Source: Diplosphaera chodatii
Lineage: Eukaryota; Chlorophyta; Trebouxiophyceae; Prasiolales; Stichococcaceae
Direction of reading: 5' to 3'
NCBI GenBank assembly: GCA_032358165.1
Contig: JAALGY010000001.1
Coordinates: 186,001-250,000 of the forward strand
DNA: 64,000 nucleotides
The first letter of the stretch is position 1, and each line of letters opens with the position of its first letter. Positions 34,188 to 47,100 of the stretch are shown piece by piece. The notes under the pieces are model-generated. The model did not search any database. It saw only the letters and a program-made list of their open reading frames with translations, and was not told where the DNA came from. The position numbers were made by a program, and so were the translations under genes.

Positions 34188-35695
34188 GCCAGCGGCGCGT
34201 GAGGGGCATAGTGGTGAGCTACCTGCATGCCCAGTCATTTCGTTGGCTTGGCTGGCCTTCTTGACCTTAGGGCCATGCCAGGTGCATTGGCACTGCATCA
34301 GCGCTGTCACAGACGAGAGCTTTACTATCTGTTGTCAAGTATGGGTTCTGTCGTGCTTGCAGGCCCTCTGATGGTAGTTGGGATTTGTATGCGATCTGGT
34401 ATGCCTTCAGATGAGGCGCCCACAGACGACGACCATGACAACGAACGGTCCTGAAGACCTACATACGCTGTGACCCCTCCGGCATATCGCCCAGGAAGCA
34501 GCCAATTGGCGTAGAAGCTTGAAGACATGTGCAGCTTTATAGATAGGCAGCCGCTCATCGCCCCTAGCACACCTCCATTTCACCGCATATACAGCACTGC
34601 AGCGCCGACTCCCGCTGATGGGTTGTCCGCTGCATCAAAACATCAGTAGCATCCCGAGCTCGGATTAGGCACCAGGGCATGACTACACGTCAGGAGCTTT
34701 CTAGTATTTGGGGGCTGGCAGCTGAGCACGGCACACTGCTGCTGCTGGGGGGATGGTTGTGAGGCTCGTAGATGGTGCACACATCCATGAGCATCATGAG
34801 AACTTTTTAATAGGTCAGCAACAGGCCTTTCTTTGAAGTTGCGCTGCTTAGCACCGTGCCCATACATCGCTGGCCAAGGCTGCTTTGTGGTGCATCGCTT
34901 TGTCAGTTCTTGCATTGAATTCCTATCATTTAGCCTTTTCTCATTGTTGTGCAGCAATTCGTGCCTGACCAGCATTGCACATTGACACTCATCATATACT
35001 TTGACTCCACTAACTGTGGCGTTTGTGCATCTGGCTGTTACATCCTCGAACCAAGAAGCAATCTCGCCGATATATATGTACGGCACGTGCCATCAAACAG
35101 ATGAACAAATCGATACATCGAAAGCTCTCAGACCTAACACTATACTACCTGCTACCTCTGAAAGGCATACCAATCACGACTCCCCATATGCCTGCCGACC
35201 TTTCCGAACCACCTCAAGCACCCTATCTGCGCCCAGTATGCCGTCCATTAGCATACGTTTCAAAGAACAAAGGAATCGGTTCAGAACCCAAACCAACACT
35301 AAAGCCGCCTACAACAGCGCTCAAGTTCGCACAACACAGCCCCAACAAGTTTTACGAGTATCAGATGGCATAGCTGGCAGCAGACCAGCAGTGATCACAG
35401 ATTACCACGGATGTGTTTCAATGAGGAAGCGTCTGAACTAGGCCGTCAGAGTGCTGCAGAGGAACAACATTACCAAAATGAGGGTTCAGTGGGCAGGCCT
35501 GCAAAGCTGCTGCAGCGCCGTGATCCGCGTCATGCCCATACATCCTCTTGCTCATACTTGCTGACATTTCAGCATCGCCGGCGATGGTGTCGGCAGCGGC
35601 GGCTGCATAGTACCCGCTGTGAGGCACTCCGCTGCTACACCTCATGTTACGCTGCTGCCAGCAGTCGTCCTCGGTGCAGATTGGTGCCATGGCTG
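34188..35695. other. Convergent spacer between zinc-finger genes B and C
   Basis: About 1.5 kb between the 3' ends of B (+) and C (-). The stretch 34980-35440 is less GC-rich than the rest and open in more than one frame, but shows no splice sites or motifs I trust. TTACA at 35037 could be a distant TGTAA signal for C. Confidence 0.45.
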
Positions 35696-38600
35696 TCAAA
35701 ATGGGTTGGTGTCGAAGGGCGAGGACGCGGGGGGATAGGATGCCGAAATGGCTCCAGGGTGCATCAGCGGCGGCGGGTGCGTCTGGGAGTGGCCAGCCGC
35801 CATCTGCAACGTACAAACACAAGCATCAACAAGAGGTGACACTGCGAACTGCTGTGGCGTGGCACTGGTGAATAACATATGAGTGCCTATCACCCCTGTC
35901 CCTCATGCCTGCAGCACCACAGTGCGTGGCAAAATACGAAGCAAGCTGGCTCCCACCTCCGGATTATGCATCCAGCCTGGGAGTTGTGGCAAAACGTCAG
36001 GTGCCTGGCAGTCCACCCCGTAGCCAGCAGTCGCCTCAAGAGGCGCCTTGCCGCCTGGCTGCCCATGCGGCCAGTTGCCGAGGGGCGGTGGTGGAGTGCC
36101 CTGGGGCACTGCCCAACCTGACGGCCCTTGCTGCTGCTGCTGCTGCTGGCCATGCTGGCCATACTGCGGCTGGTCATGGTGCGGCTGAAGCGGCAGCGGC
36201 TGGGAGTACATGCGCGGCTGCGAGCTGCCGTGGCTTCCCTGTGGCGGCGCCGCCAGCTGGCGGTGGTGGCCCGCCATCATCTGCCGCCCCTGCTCGGCGG
36301 CCTGCCTCGCGACCAGCGCGTGGCACTGCTGCAGGGTGGGCGAAGGCGCCGACTGCTGCTGCCGCTGGTGCTGCTGCTGGTGGTGGTGGAGGTGGTGGTA
36401 GTACTGCTGCTCCAGGCGGGACACCAGCCCCTGCTGCGGGGGCCACAGCGCAACATGTGGGTCGGCAGCCGCCATGGCGGCAGCAAAGCTTCCGACGGGC
36501 GCCGGCAGCGGATCGGAGGCGGTGGCAAAGCGTGGGGCAGTGGCGACGGCGGCCTCGGCCGCTGGCCACCCTGCAGAGGCGGTCGCGAAGCGTGCCGGCG
36601 GCGCCGAGACGGAGGCCCCAAAAGGACTCGGCCCACCAATGGGTACAGGCCTGCACGTGCTGACATCACACCTCAGCGCGAGTTTGTACTGCGAGTGTGA
36701 GCCTTGGCGATGCTTCCCATGGCCCAGTTATGCCCACGTCCTGCATACTCAGTCCCTGCTGCAGCAGGGATCAGCACGAACACATGTGCACACCCCATAG
36801 CGGAAAGAGCTGCAGGTGAGCCCCTCAGGACTGCACAACCCCGAGAACCCTCGTGGGCGCAGGCGCACGGCCGAGGACAGTGCAAGCGACATCACTCGGC
36901 GGCCCTGCAAGATGCGCTGAGGCATGACTGTCAGGGGCCATACATCTGCAGCAGGTCGGGCTCACCCGTCATTGGTGGCCAGGTCACGCAAGGTGCTAGT
37001 GAAGGCGGTGTCGGCGCTCTCAAGAGACTGCGCGGTGGCGCGGCTGCCCGGCAGCAGCGGCGACAGCGCCGTGACAGGCGAGCCGGCAGGGTGCTCGCCA
37101 GAGACTGCGGCGAAGATGGCGGCTAAGTCGGCGGCGCTCAGCGACGGCAGCGCCAGCTTTGCATCGGCGGCTGCGGTCGGCGTGATGCCGTGCACGAGCT
37201 CCGGGGCGGCTGCAGAAGCGGAGGAGCGCTGCAGGGTGGGCGGCGACGGCAGCGGCGGCGCCCTGGCGGAGGGGGATGCAAAGGCGCTGGCTGGGGCCTG
37301 GAGCGCTACAGGGCCGCCGGCCGCCATGCCCCCGTTGGCGGCTGGCTGCTGGGGGGAGCCGTTGCTGGGGTTGCGACCGGCGGGGGTGAGGTCATATGCC
37401 GCGCCGGCGCTGTAGCTCTGCTGCAGGCGGCTGTGCGCGAGCGGCGTGTGGGGCGGCGGGGCGCCGATCAGGGCCGCATCAGCGCTGCGGCTGTGCTGCA
37501 GGGTGGGCGCCGACGGCGGGCGGGGCAGCGGCGGCAGCGGCGCCGGCGCCGTGAAGTTGTGCATGCTCCCGCTGCTGTAGCGGTGCTCGAGTGGGGCTGC
37601 GCTGGGTGTGACCACCTGCATTACACCCAGAAGGACTATCCATAAGCTCCGCGGAAGCCACAGTCAAGACGACCAGTGGAGTGGCATCAACCCATTTGTT
37701 GAAGCAGGTGCACTGCTCATCTCTGCAGCACACCCAGGCAGCTGCAGTGGATGTTCTTGGCAGTGCAGGCGGACCTGCGTCTCGATGATGGCACGCACGA
37801 AGGCGGCCACCATTTGCTCGAGCTGCGGCTGAAGGTGCCCCTGGGCGGGGTTGAACCCTGGACTCGCGGTCGCCGCCCGGTTTGCCGCCACAGCCGCCCT
37901 GATGCTGGCGACCGCCGTGGGGTTCGCGGCCACCGCCTGCAGGCACGCCGCCGCGAGCTCCGCCTCCTGATCTGCATCCTGACCCTCCACCACAGGCGGC
38001 ACAGGCACGGGCAGCGGCGCCTGCCTTTCGTGGCTGCAGGCACTGGAACCATCTGTTGGTGATGTGCCATACTGAAGGTGACAATGCAACATCCACGGCG
38101 GCGCTCCCCGTTGGCAGACTTGCAATGCCGGGCACCATCGACTCCCCCCTTTTAGTTTGTCAGCTGCAGGACAGATTCGGCGGCGCGCCCACAGTGCACC
38201 CACTTGAGAGCGGCCGTCACTAATGACCCTCAGCAACATCAGCAGGCACTGCACTGAGTGGTCGTTAGAGGCAGTTGGCACTTTGCCAGGCTGCATTCTG
38301 AAAAGCAATGATGCGGTACACCGCATGACTAACAGCCCAGAGTTGCGGTTTTAGCCCAGGACTGAGATGTGTCACGCTGTGGTGCCTTGAGCCCAAAGAT
38401 GCCCCAGCTGCTACCGCATCTGCACACGGGCAGCAGCCGGCCAGAGCACCAGCATGTTAGGATTCTAAATGGTGGGACTGCCCGCATCGCTCACCTGGCC
38501 TGGGTCCTGAAGGCAGGGGGCGCCGACGCCGCCGCTGAGAGTGCACATGAGACCGGCGGCTGCTGCAGCGACGCCGCCGACTCAATAGGTGCCGAGTGTG

Positions 38601-39985
38601 TCAGCCGCAGCGGCGGCTGCTGCTGCCATGAGGGCTGCGGCACCTGCAGAGCGGTGGTAAGCGCCGCCGAGATGGCCGCCGCGACACTGTGTCCATCCGC
38701 AGTTTGCTGCTGCTGGAGGCGGTGCGGCTGGAGCTGCTGCTGCAGGGTGGGCTGCAGCGCTAGAAGGTCAGCGCTGGCGGAGCGTCGCATCGAGCGCTCC
38801 TGCAGCATTGACACCGAGGCCTCACGCTTTGGTCACTCTACGCCGCCGTCAGTGACACGCACACGAAGGCAGCCAAAACGGGTCGTTGCGAGCAGCCCAC
38901 CTGTTCCTGCTTGGTGCGTGTGCGCCGGCGCTTCACCGCCTGCCGTGGCGCCGCCAGCCCGTTCAGGCACCCTGCGACACACACCCACTGAGAGCGTCAG
39001 CGCAGAAAGCACAGGTCGCTGCCATGAGCAGCGCCAGCGGTCCGCTGCGGAATCAAGCCAGACACCAGGCTGGAAGCACTCAGAGCGAGCTGTTTCGCTG
39101 CAGTGATGCGATCACATAGGTATGGCCCTGGCCGCATAACGCCTACCCAGGTGCGGCTGCGATGGATGAAGCTCCCTGTCGCATCTGGGGCAAAGCCTGC
39201 GTGCCAGAGGGGTCGGTGGGTGCCGAGCGGAGCCAATACCAAAAGTGCTCAAGGAGCAGGCGCACGAAGGCATACGCAGCGATCGGCGGCGCGACGGCGG
39301 CAATATTGGCAGAAAGACGCACCCTAGCTCCTGGCCGTGCCCGCCCTGGCGTGCGCTCTCGCGGGGCGGGGCTCTAAAGTGCTGCCGCAGCCTGCGACCC
39401 AAAACAGATTCTTTGTCAGGGCACCGACCGCGGAATGCTGCCGGGGCGTGTTCAGGCCCACAGGCTGCTCAGTGGGCACCAAGAAAGTACTGAACAGCAT
39501 GCCCAAACAGCTGGATGTGATGATCGGGCAGAAACAACTGCAGAAGCCGTCGTGAGGCGTGACATCAAAGGTGGCAAGATGAGGGGCCCAGGGAGCGCGA
39601 GAAGGCATGCAGGCAGAGAGGCAGGGACTGACTTCCAAAGCTCCGCATACGAGCGCTGACAGCCTGCAGCGGGGTGCAAAATTGATAGTTGTAAATTTCT
39701 ATGCCTTGCGCCCGGTCTCTATCAGAATCAATAGGAGGCACTAGGCAGCGAGGCGACGCAACAGACTACAGTGGGTTTGCATGCAGGGTTGCTGCAGGCA
39801 GCTAGATTGTAGGGAGTGGTCATGCTCACTTCGCGAATGCCTCGCTGTTGGGGCTCATGTTGCAACAAACGCAACCAAAGCTTGCTACGCAATCACTGAC
39901 CTGGAAACGGGCACTTGAAGTGCGACTGAGCCGCGGCAGAGTCCTCCGGAGCGTCCTCACTCATGGGCGGTTGGTAACTAGGCAT
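35696..39985 (-). CDS. C2H2-like zinc-finger nuclear protein C (about 753 aa, 10 exons)
   Basis: Predicted exons: 39985-39901, 39663-39633, 39391-39323, 39196-39147, 38971-38901, 38799-38495, 38033-37775, 37615-36966, 36650-36017, 35803-35696 (TGA); 2262 nt, phases compatible. The finger reads FKCPFPGCQRSYAELWKLRQ followed by HFR across three exons. It is followed by LCPRCDRELHPSQPHLG, GLAAPRQAVKRRR (likely nuclear signal), ELAAACLQAVAANPTAVASI and the family helix EQMVAAFVRAIIETQ. The C-terminal half is Gln/His/Pro-rich and contains TPPPPLGNW. Nine introns sit at positions matching gene B, so B and C are clear duplicates. Start could be the inner ATG at 39964. Likely a nuclear DNA-binding regulator; target unknown. 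Not a family I can name. Confidence 0.8.
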
Positions 39986-41167
39986 GCACCAACGGGCCGT
40001 AAGACCTGCTCTGTCACGATAGACGCGCTGTACTGTGGTGCAACTGTCCGAAAGCCATGCAGCTAGCTGATACTGCGCCGTGCGGGCCACGCAGGCAGGT
40101 TACCTGCCAGCTGTAGGCTGCCTGCCAAGGCGGCCGAATCCAAGGGTTGGCCTCTCTACTGCGCTGCCACCGGCAGCCGTCAGCGACACGAGCTTTGCTA
40201 TTACTCTGCGCTACTAGCAGCTCGCGTGTGCTGAGGCGGCGGGCGAGGCCGGCGGCGGTGTCGCGCAGTGTTATGCGGCCGGGATGTCAACAGACAGTGT
40301 CACAAGCTGGGAGGTGCAGTGGCACTATGTGCTCAACAGGATCGCTCTATTTGTCTTTCAAGAAGCTCGAAGACTTCTGGAACGCGTCAGCTACTGGTGT
40401 GAGGCAAGACGGCAGGCTTACGCTCCACGAGCCGGCACGTGGCCAACGTAACTGGGTGTCAATCTTCGTGGGTCATGGTTCGGCACATCTTGGTGCGGCA
40501 CTGATCGGGCGCCCGATTCCTTCGGCCCATGACACCGTGACAAGTGCCAGCTGATCATGAGCTATGGTGTGACACAAACACACAATGGTCGATCGTGTCT
40601 ACCATGTGAAGAGGACCAGCCAGCAGATGCCTCCAGATGATCCGTCGACGATCACAGTTGCCTTACAGGAGTGCGCTACCCTGGGGAATGAATGTTGCAG
40701 CATGCTGCAAATACAGGTGTGGATGCTGGTGCTGACAGCACCACGCTTCATTGAACAAGCTTCAATCACAGAAACCACGAGCGAAGGGAGTTCCAAGGTG
40801 CTTGATCATCAGCTGGCGTGCGTCACTCTATAATATGGTTTGCTGCCAGGAGCACCTGAGCTCGGCTAAAATTGTCTGTATAGCATGTGCTTAGATCTTT
40901 ACGCCAACAACACCCCGGTGCTGCGGGTGTCTGCTTGCATGTCGCGACTCGACACTTCGGCGGTGCCAGCTGCAGTACTTCTGACTTCTCTAGCGCCCTG
41001 GCGCAGCCCCTGACCCTATCTGAGTGCGCCCCGCAGCCTCGCTGTCGCACACGCCAACTGCTGGTACGCCGGAATGGGGGCACCGCATCACTACTACGTC
41101 ACCCTACGCTGCCTGCCACAGTGTCTTGTTTCTGCCTCTACTCTCCTCCTTCCTGCTGCCTGCCACC
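39986..41167. other. Spacer between zinc-finger C and the giant glycosyltransferase gene
   Basis: About 1.2 kb: promoter of gene C on the left and 3' UTR of the glycosyltransferase on the right (both minus strand). The plus-strand open frame at about 40261-40554 has no start context, splice logic or recognisable motif, so I do not call a gene. Confidence 0.45.
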
Positions 41168-44100
41168 TCAGCCGACGTGCAGCTCCGACAGCATGCTGGA
41201 CCTGCGCGCGAGCGCCGCCCAGACCGGTGGCAGGGAGGCCGCCCTGGAGCGCTCGCTCTCCCAGCGCATCAGCTCCCCAAGCCGCCCGCTGACAGCCCGC
41301 ACCGACTGCACCGCATCCGGCGAAGGCTGCCGCTGCATCCGCGCCCCCGCCGACAGCGCTGCCAGCGGGGCGGCGTCTGAAGCTTGGTGCTCCGGAGGCA
41401 GCAGAGCTGAGGCGGCTGCAGCAAGCCGCGAGGGCCGCCGTGCTGATATGAATGGCGACACGAACGCCTGCTGAGCTGGCGCCGTCGCCGGCTGCTGTGA
41501 AGCTGCCGCCGGGCTGCGCTGCAGCTCTGGAGACGGCTCTGCTGCTGCATCTGCCTGCCGCTCCGCCATCGCCGCCGCCACCGCCGCCGCCGCCTCGGGG
41601 ATGGACGCGTAGCGCAGCAGGCTGCCGCGGCGCACGGCATCGCGGCTGCCCGCCCGCGGGCTGAGGGGCCCGGCGCTGGGCACCCGCACGCTGGTCGCGC
41701 GGCTGCCGGCTTCTGATGCCGGCACAGAGGGAGGCTCTGCCACGGTCATGGCCAGCGCCTGCCGGCGCAGCACCCCGATGTACAGCGCCTGGCGCTGCTG
41801 CTGGTTGTGGCGCGCCAGCTGGAACGTGTCCAGCACGTGCTGCCGGTAGGACATGCCCCACACCCGGCGCTGCTCGGCCACCTCGGGGCTCACCAGCCGC
41901 GCCTGCAGCACATGTGTGGTCAGCAGCATCAGCATGCTGGAAATCATACGGGAGCTGCTGTCCGGGCGTCCGATAGCAAAGTCCAGGCATCCACTAAGCA
42001 TGGTCCCTGCGCCAGCTGACACACACGGCCAGGATTACAGCGCACCTTGATGTCGGCTTCATCAACCTTGGGCGGCTGCTGCAGCTTGGCAACCTTCAGC
42101 GATGGCAGCATCGCCATCACCTCCAGCTGCGCGTACGCGATCATGTCCGGGTCGCACGCGGCGCACAGCCGCCCAAAGGACGCCGGCTTGTCCTTTTCAC
42201 CACCTGACAGACACCAGAACAGCGCCTCAGCTAACCCGCTCCTGATGCTTGCATGGTTTGATAGTGCCTGTTGCTTGTGTAGGTTAGAAGTGTGCGCAGC
42301 TCCTGGACCCTGGCATGCTCGAGGCAATGGCATTGACGTGTATGTGCATGGGGCAGGCGGTGTATCACGGGGCAGCAGGCTAGGCCGTTGCTCACCAGGG
42401 GGCGCGGCCAGCAGCTCGGCGCAGCCGCCGACGTTGGTGCACACCACGCACAGCCCGCACAGCGCCGCCTCCAGGATGCTGATGGGCAGCCCCTCGCTGA
42501 TGGACGACTGCAGCACACATACCAAAGGGACTCGGACTCAGGCTACCTGTCCATGTCAACAGCAGCTTCAGAGGAAGCAGAGGAAGTCATTTGGTGCCTT
42601 TCATCGGGGGTAAGGTCTGCTGACCTGCAGGTAGCACCAGCCCTGGGCCAGCACTGCGGTGGGCTTGCCCAGGCCGCGCAGCTCCACGTTGTTGGTCAGG
42701 CCCAGGGCTGTGATGAGCCCGCGGCAGCGCTCCACGTAGCCCGCGTCGAAGGTCAGCGACCCGTACACCAGCAGCTGGTAGTCTGCAGCGACAGCAGCAA
42801 GCAGCACTCATGTCACCAATGCATCGAAAAAAACCAAGCATCCGCTGCGGCCTTCGCACCTGCTGTCAAAGCAGCATCTGCAGCGCAGCCCCATGACCTC
42901 TGCCGCTCAGTCAACCAAAAATGGCCCCCACCTGTGACGTGGTACTTGTGCACGATGATGGCAGCGGCGCGGATGGCCGACACGATGTCCTTCAGCGGGT
43001 ACACGTGGCTCAGCATCACGGTCGTCGGCCGCGGCGGCCGTGGCGTGGTGCTGATGGGGTACTGGTCGATGTCCACCGCGTTCAGCAGCGGGCTGATCCG
43101 GCTGACCGGCGCGCCCAGCCACGCCTGCAGTTGTTGAGGGACCAGTTGATTGGTGCTCAGCAGGTGCTTCGGCGACAGGTGCTGTGGCCCAGTCGCGAGG
43201 AGAGCCAAGAGCAGCATTGCACAGCGCGATGGCGCGGTGTGCCTGCTGCACTGCGGTGCGGCATGGCTGTCGCAAATGTTGCAGCATCTCAGCGATGAGG
43301 GCTGTGCCGCCTGCGCACCTCCCACTTGGTGTTAAAGGTGGCGTTGCAGGGGATGACGATGTCGCATGCAGCGTACAGGCAGCGCCCCGTCACGCGGTGC
43401 AGCCGGATCAGCTGCTCGCGCACAAACTGGGGCAACGCACGGCTCTCCAGACAGTCCCAATAGATCACCTGATTTGCCAGCACCAATGCGAGTCAGTAGT
43501 TGCACATATGCCCAGTGCAGTAGTCGTCCCACAGGTACAGTGTAGTTATCATTGAGTACAGCGCACTGGCTGGCAGCTGATGACAACACAGCTTTTGTTG
43601 CAGCTGTGATGGCATGAGACGAAACATGTCAGCAAGTGTGCTGGAGGGATAAGCACCTTCTCACGCATCAGCACGCCGTGGTCCCAGATCAGCAACGCCT
43701 GGTTCTCCTTGCGCTGCACCACGAGTCCCCCCAGCGTCTGCGCTCGTGCACAGGGCGCCTCGTCGCACGTCCACACTCAGAGGCAAGCATATGCCAACCC
43801 TCTCCAGCAAAGGGTCTCACAGCAGCATCCAGGAAGTGTCCTGCTGGGTTCTGATCAGGGCAGCAGCCAGTGCAGCTGAAAGATGGCAGCGTTTCAGGCC
43901 ACACCTGCAGGCTGTGGTGGGAGGAGTGCACGACGTCGCCGGGCGGCAGGGTGGCCGCCAGCGACTTGAGGTAGTGCTGCAGCAGGTCGTAGAAGGCGGC
44001 GAGCTCGGCGGGCGTCGGCGCCGGTCGGCTGTTGCCGTACATGCCCACCTGCGCTGCCGCAAGCGCGCCAGCGAAGAAGTCCCGCACCTGGCAGCACGAT

Positions 44101-47100
44101 GGTCTGACGTCAGTGCTGGAATCAGCACCATGGGCATTACTGTCCAATCTGAGGTACTCAGCCCTGCAGCAACTACAACCCAACGACAGGCAACCTGCCA
44201 GCGGCTGCATAAAAAACGGTCAGATGCCCAGCAGTTGGCGCATTCTGGCATCACTCAAGCGCCAGGTGAGGATTGAGAAGCGCCGCACCAGGCCCGACTG
44301 CCAGGTCATGTCCCAGCTGTAGGCCTGGAAGTAGGCGTGCAGGCGCAGCACGCTGCCGGCCAGCGCCTCCAGGTCGGCGGCGCTCAGGCAGGACGCCTTG
44401 CACATGGCGCCCAGCACGCCGCCCAGCGCCGGCAGGAAGTGGGCCGCGATCGCGGCGGAGGTCGTGGCGGCATTCCTGCAGCAGCATGCACGGCCTGGCC
44501 GTCAGCATGACACGGCCGGCGGTGCGGGGGCTCGGCAGCAGCAGCGGGTGCAGCAGCAGCAGCTGCGCGGCAGCTGGGCTGCGCCAAACGAACACCAACC
44601 ATGGACGCCGACTGATGACAGGTGTTGTCGAGGATATGCAGCGGGGATCAGCGGCACCTGCGGGACAGCTCGTGGAAGGGAACCGCCGCCGCCAGGGACT
44701 GCGCGGGGGACTCGTGCTGCAGGTCCCACTGGGGGACCAGGTCCACGCGCGCCGTGTGCTCCCCGGGCACAAATTTCGGGATGACCTGCAAGGCAGGCAG
44801 CGATGCAGCTCAGGACCTGCGGCAGACGACCGTCACAGCAGCGCCACCTCCTGTGCAGCAGGAAGCAGCAGCGGCCTGCGGAAAGGTTGAACCCTCATGT
44901 GCTCAGTCGCGTGCCGTGAATGGGAGTGAGAAGGCGTCAAACGAGGGTGATCGGCGCTCGCCAGCGTCAAATTCAGTCACTGTGCACGCCCCGTGAGCAG
45001 GCCCTGCAGCTGCTGACAGCAGCTCACCTGCTTCAGGTCGTTGGCGATCTCGGCCTGGCAGCTCCACACCACGTCGGGCAGCCCCTCCAGCACGATCTGG
45101 CGGCAGGTCGCCACGCCGCCACCGTCCATGGGGTAGGTGCCCGAGTCGAGCGCCGTGACGCGCAGCTTCCGCGCGGCCGCCCCCTCCCGCGGCGACGACG
45201 GCGCGTGGTCGATGGAGCCGACGGCCACGGCCAGCTCAGGGTCCAGGCTCGACTCTGGGATAGACACAGACCAAATTTCAGTCATGAGACGTCTGCCCCA
45301 ATCTGGCAGGGTGTCATTATAGCAGATTGTCACGCAGCCAGCCAGAGCATTCCGAGGGGGTTCACTGCATGACATCTTCAAGCTGGGATCATCTCCTAGG
45401 CGTTTCCCCCTATAGCCTGTTTCAGCTTGCAAAGCTGACCTGCGGTGACGGAGGGGGCGCAGGCGCTGCGCCGCCGGAACAGGCGCCGCCAGAGCGGCAC
45501 CGTGGCGGCAGCGCCGGCGGCCAGCCCTGCGGCAGTCGGCCGCTGCAGGGCCGCCTGCGGGGCGGACACGGCCGCGCCGCCCGCATACGAGTTGCCGGGC
45601 ACCTGCAGCACACCCCACTTCAGTAAAATGCTGTAGAGGGCGGTGAAGACACAAGGCTGGCCGCTTGCAGCACATGCAGTTCCGTCTTGTTGACTGGGCT
45701 GGCGACATGAGGCCTGCATCGCACCGTGGACATTGCTGTCAGGGTGTCGATGCTGTGAGGCAGGTGGCTGAAGACGCCCGCCACGCTCATCAGCTGGCTG
45801 CCGATCGCGGCCTGCAGTGTGGGGCCAGCGGCAGTGTGAGTGTTCAACAGCACTGTTGACCATGCAGTTGAATGCTGCAGGCAAAAGCACTGCCCTGCTG
45901 CCCCCACCGTGGGCCGGATCCAGTGGAAAGCGTGAGTGTGAACTCTGCATAACTGCCATGTCATCCACAGAAAAGCCATTTCCATTCGGTGGACCCATGA
46001 GGCACACCTCCAGGAGCTGCTGGTTGGCGGTGACGAAATCGGCGCAGCCGGCGTCCATCGCGTGGCGGCCCGCCCAGTAGGGTTTGAGCAGCGGCTCGCC
46101 GCGCAGCATCGCCTCATCCAGCAGCGTGGCCGTGAGGCCGTCCAGCACCGGCACCGGCACCTCAGGATTGACAGGCTTGGGCTTGGCCACCGCCGCCTTG
46201 TCGCCTTCCGCTGCCCCCTCCCCCGGCGGCGCATCTTCGCGCCCCCTGCGCAGGCCACACGCTGACGCTGCAGCCGCCGCCGCGGCCTGCAGACCCGAGC
46301 GCAGGCGGCCGCTGAACCCTGGAGCTGAGGCGGTGATGAGCTGGCGCTGCAGCTCCGCCGCGCCGCCGGCCCACGCCCACCACAGGAACGTTCTGGAAAC
46401 GCCGGCGTCGGCACGGGCCGCCTGGTACGCCACCGCGCTGCCCGCCTTTCCGCGCAGGCTGCACAGCATGGACGGGGTCAACCATCAGCATACGAGATGA
46501 AAGGCATGTGCTTAGGGAATTTCGCAGCAGCAGCACAAGGCTGCGTGCCGTGTGGCAGGGTTCAATCAGGGCTGAGGTGGTGTAGGCATAAGCATGCAGC
46601 AATCAAGGTGTCGAGATGGGCATGCCTGAGGTTGCGGGGCAGGTAGGGGGCCTCCTGCCACACAGACGCCGCCAGCGGCACGGCCAGCACCTGCAGTATG
46701 ATGGCGACAGCCTTGCAAGGTGCACCCTTATGACGTGAAGTGCACGGGCATGCAGCAGCTGCTGCGGCTGCTGCTGCTGCCCACTACATGCCATACTTTA
46801 GGTTTTGCGTCGGCAGACCACTGGCAGCAAAGGGAAAGGGACAGGGCATCAGCCCACAAAAGCATTGCCAGTACAAACTCTGTCGCTGACGACACTGCTG
46901 GTGATATGCCATTCAGTCTGGCAGGCACACCTTCAGCAGGTGGAGCACCCAGGGCGGGGTGGGCACCGGGGCCCAGGGCGCGCCGCTGCTGTCGTTCACA
47001 TACCGCATCTCGCACTCTGCCAGCACCGGCGCGGACGGCCACAGCCGCGGGGCGCCATGCGACTTGGCCGCATCGCACGGCTCGCAGGCCACGCGCCACG

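Noticed and set aside
36121..36420. Leu/Val-rich plus-strand frame looking like membrane spans
   Set aside because: Antisense to the Gln/His-rich exon of zinc-finger protein C; CAG/CAC codons read backwards give Leu/Val.
40261..40554. Plus-strand open frame between zinc-finger C and the glycosyltransferase gene
   Set aside because: No supporting motif, no paralog and no matching splice sites; treated as intergenic.
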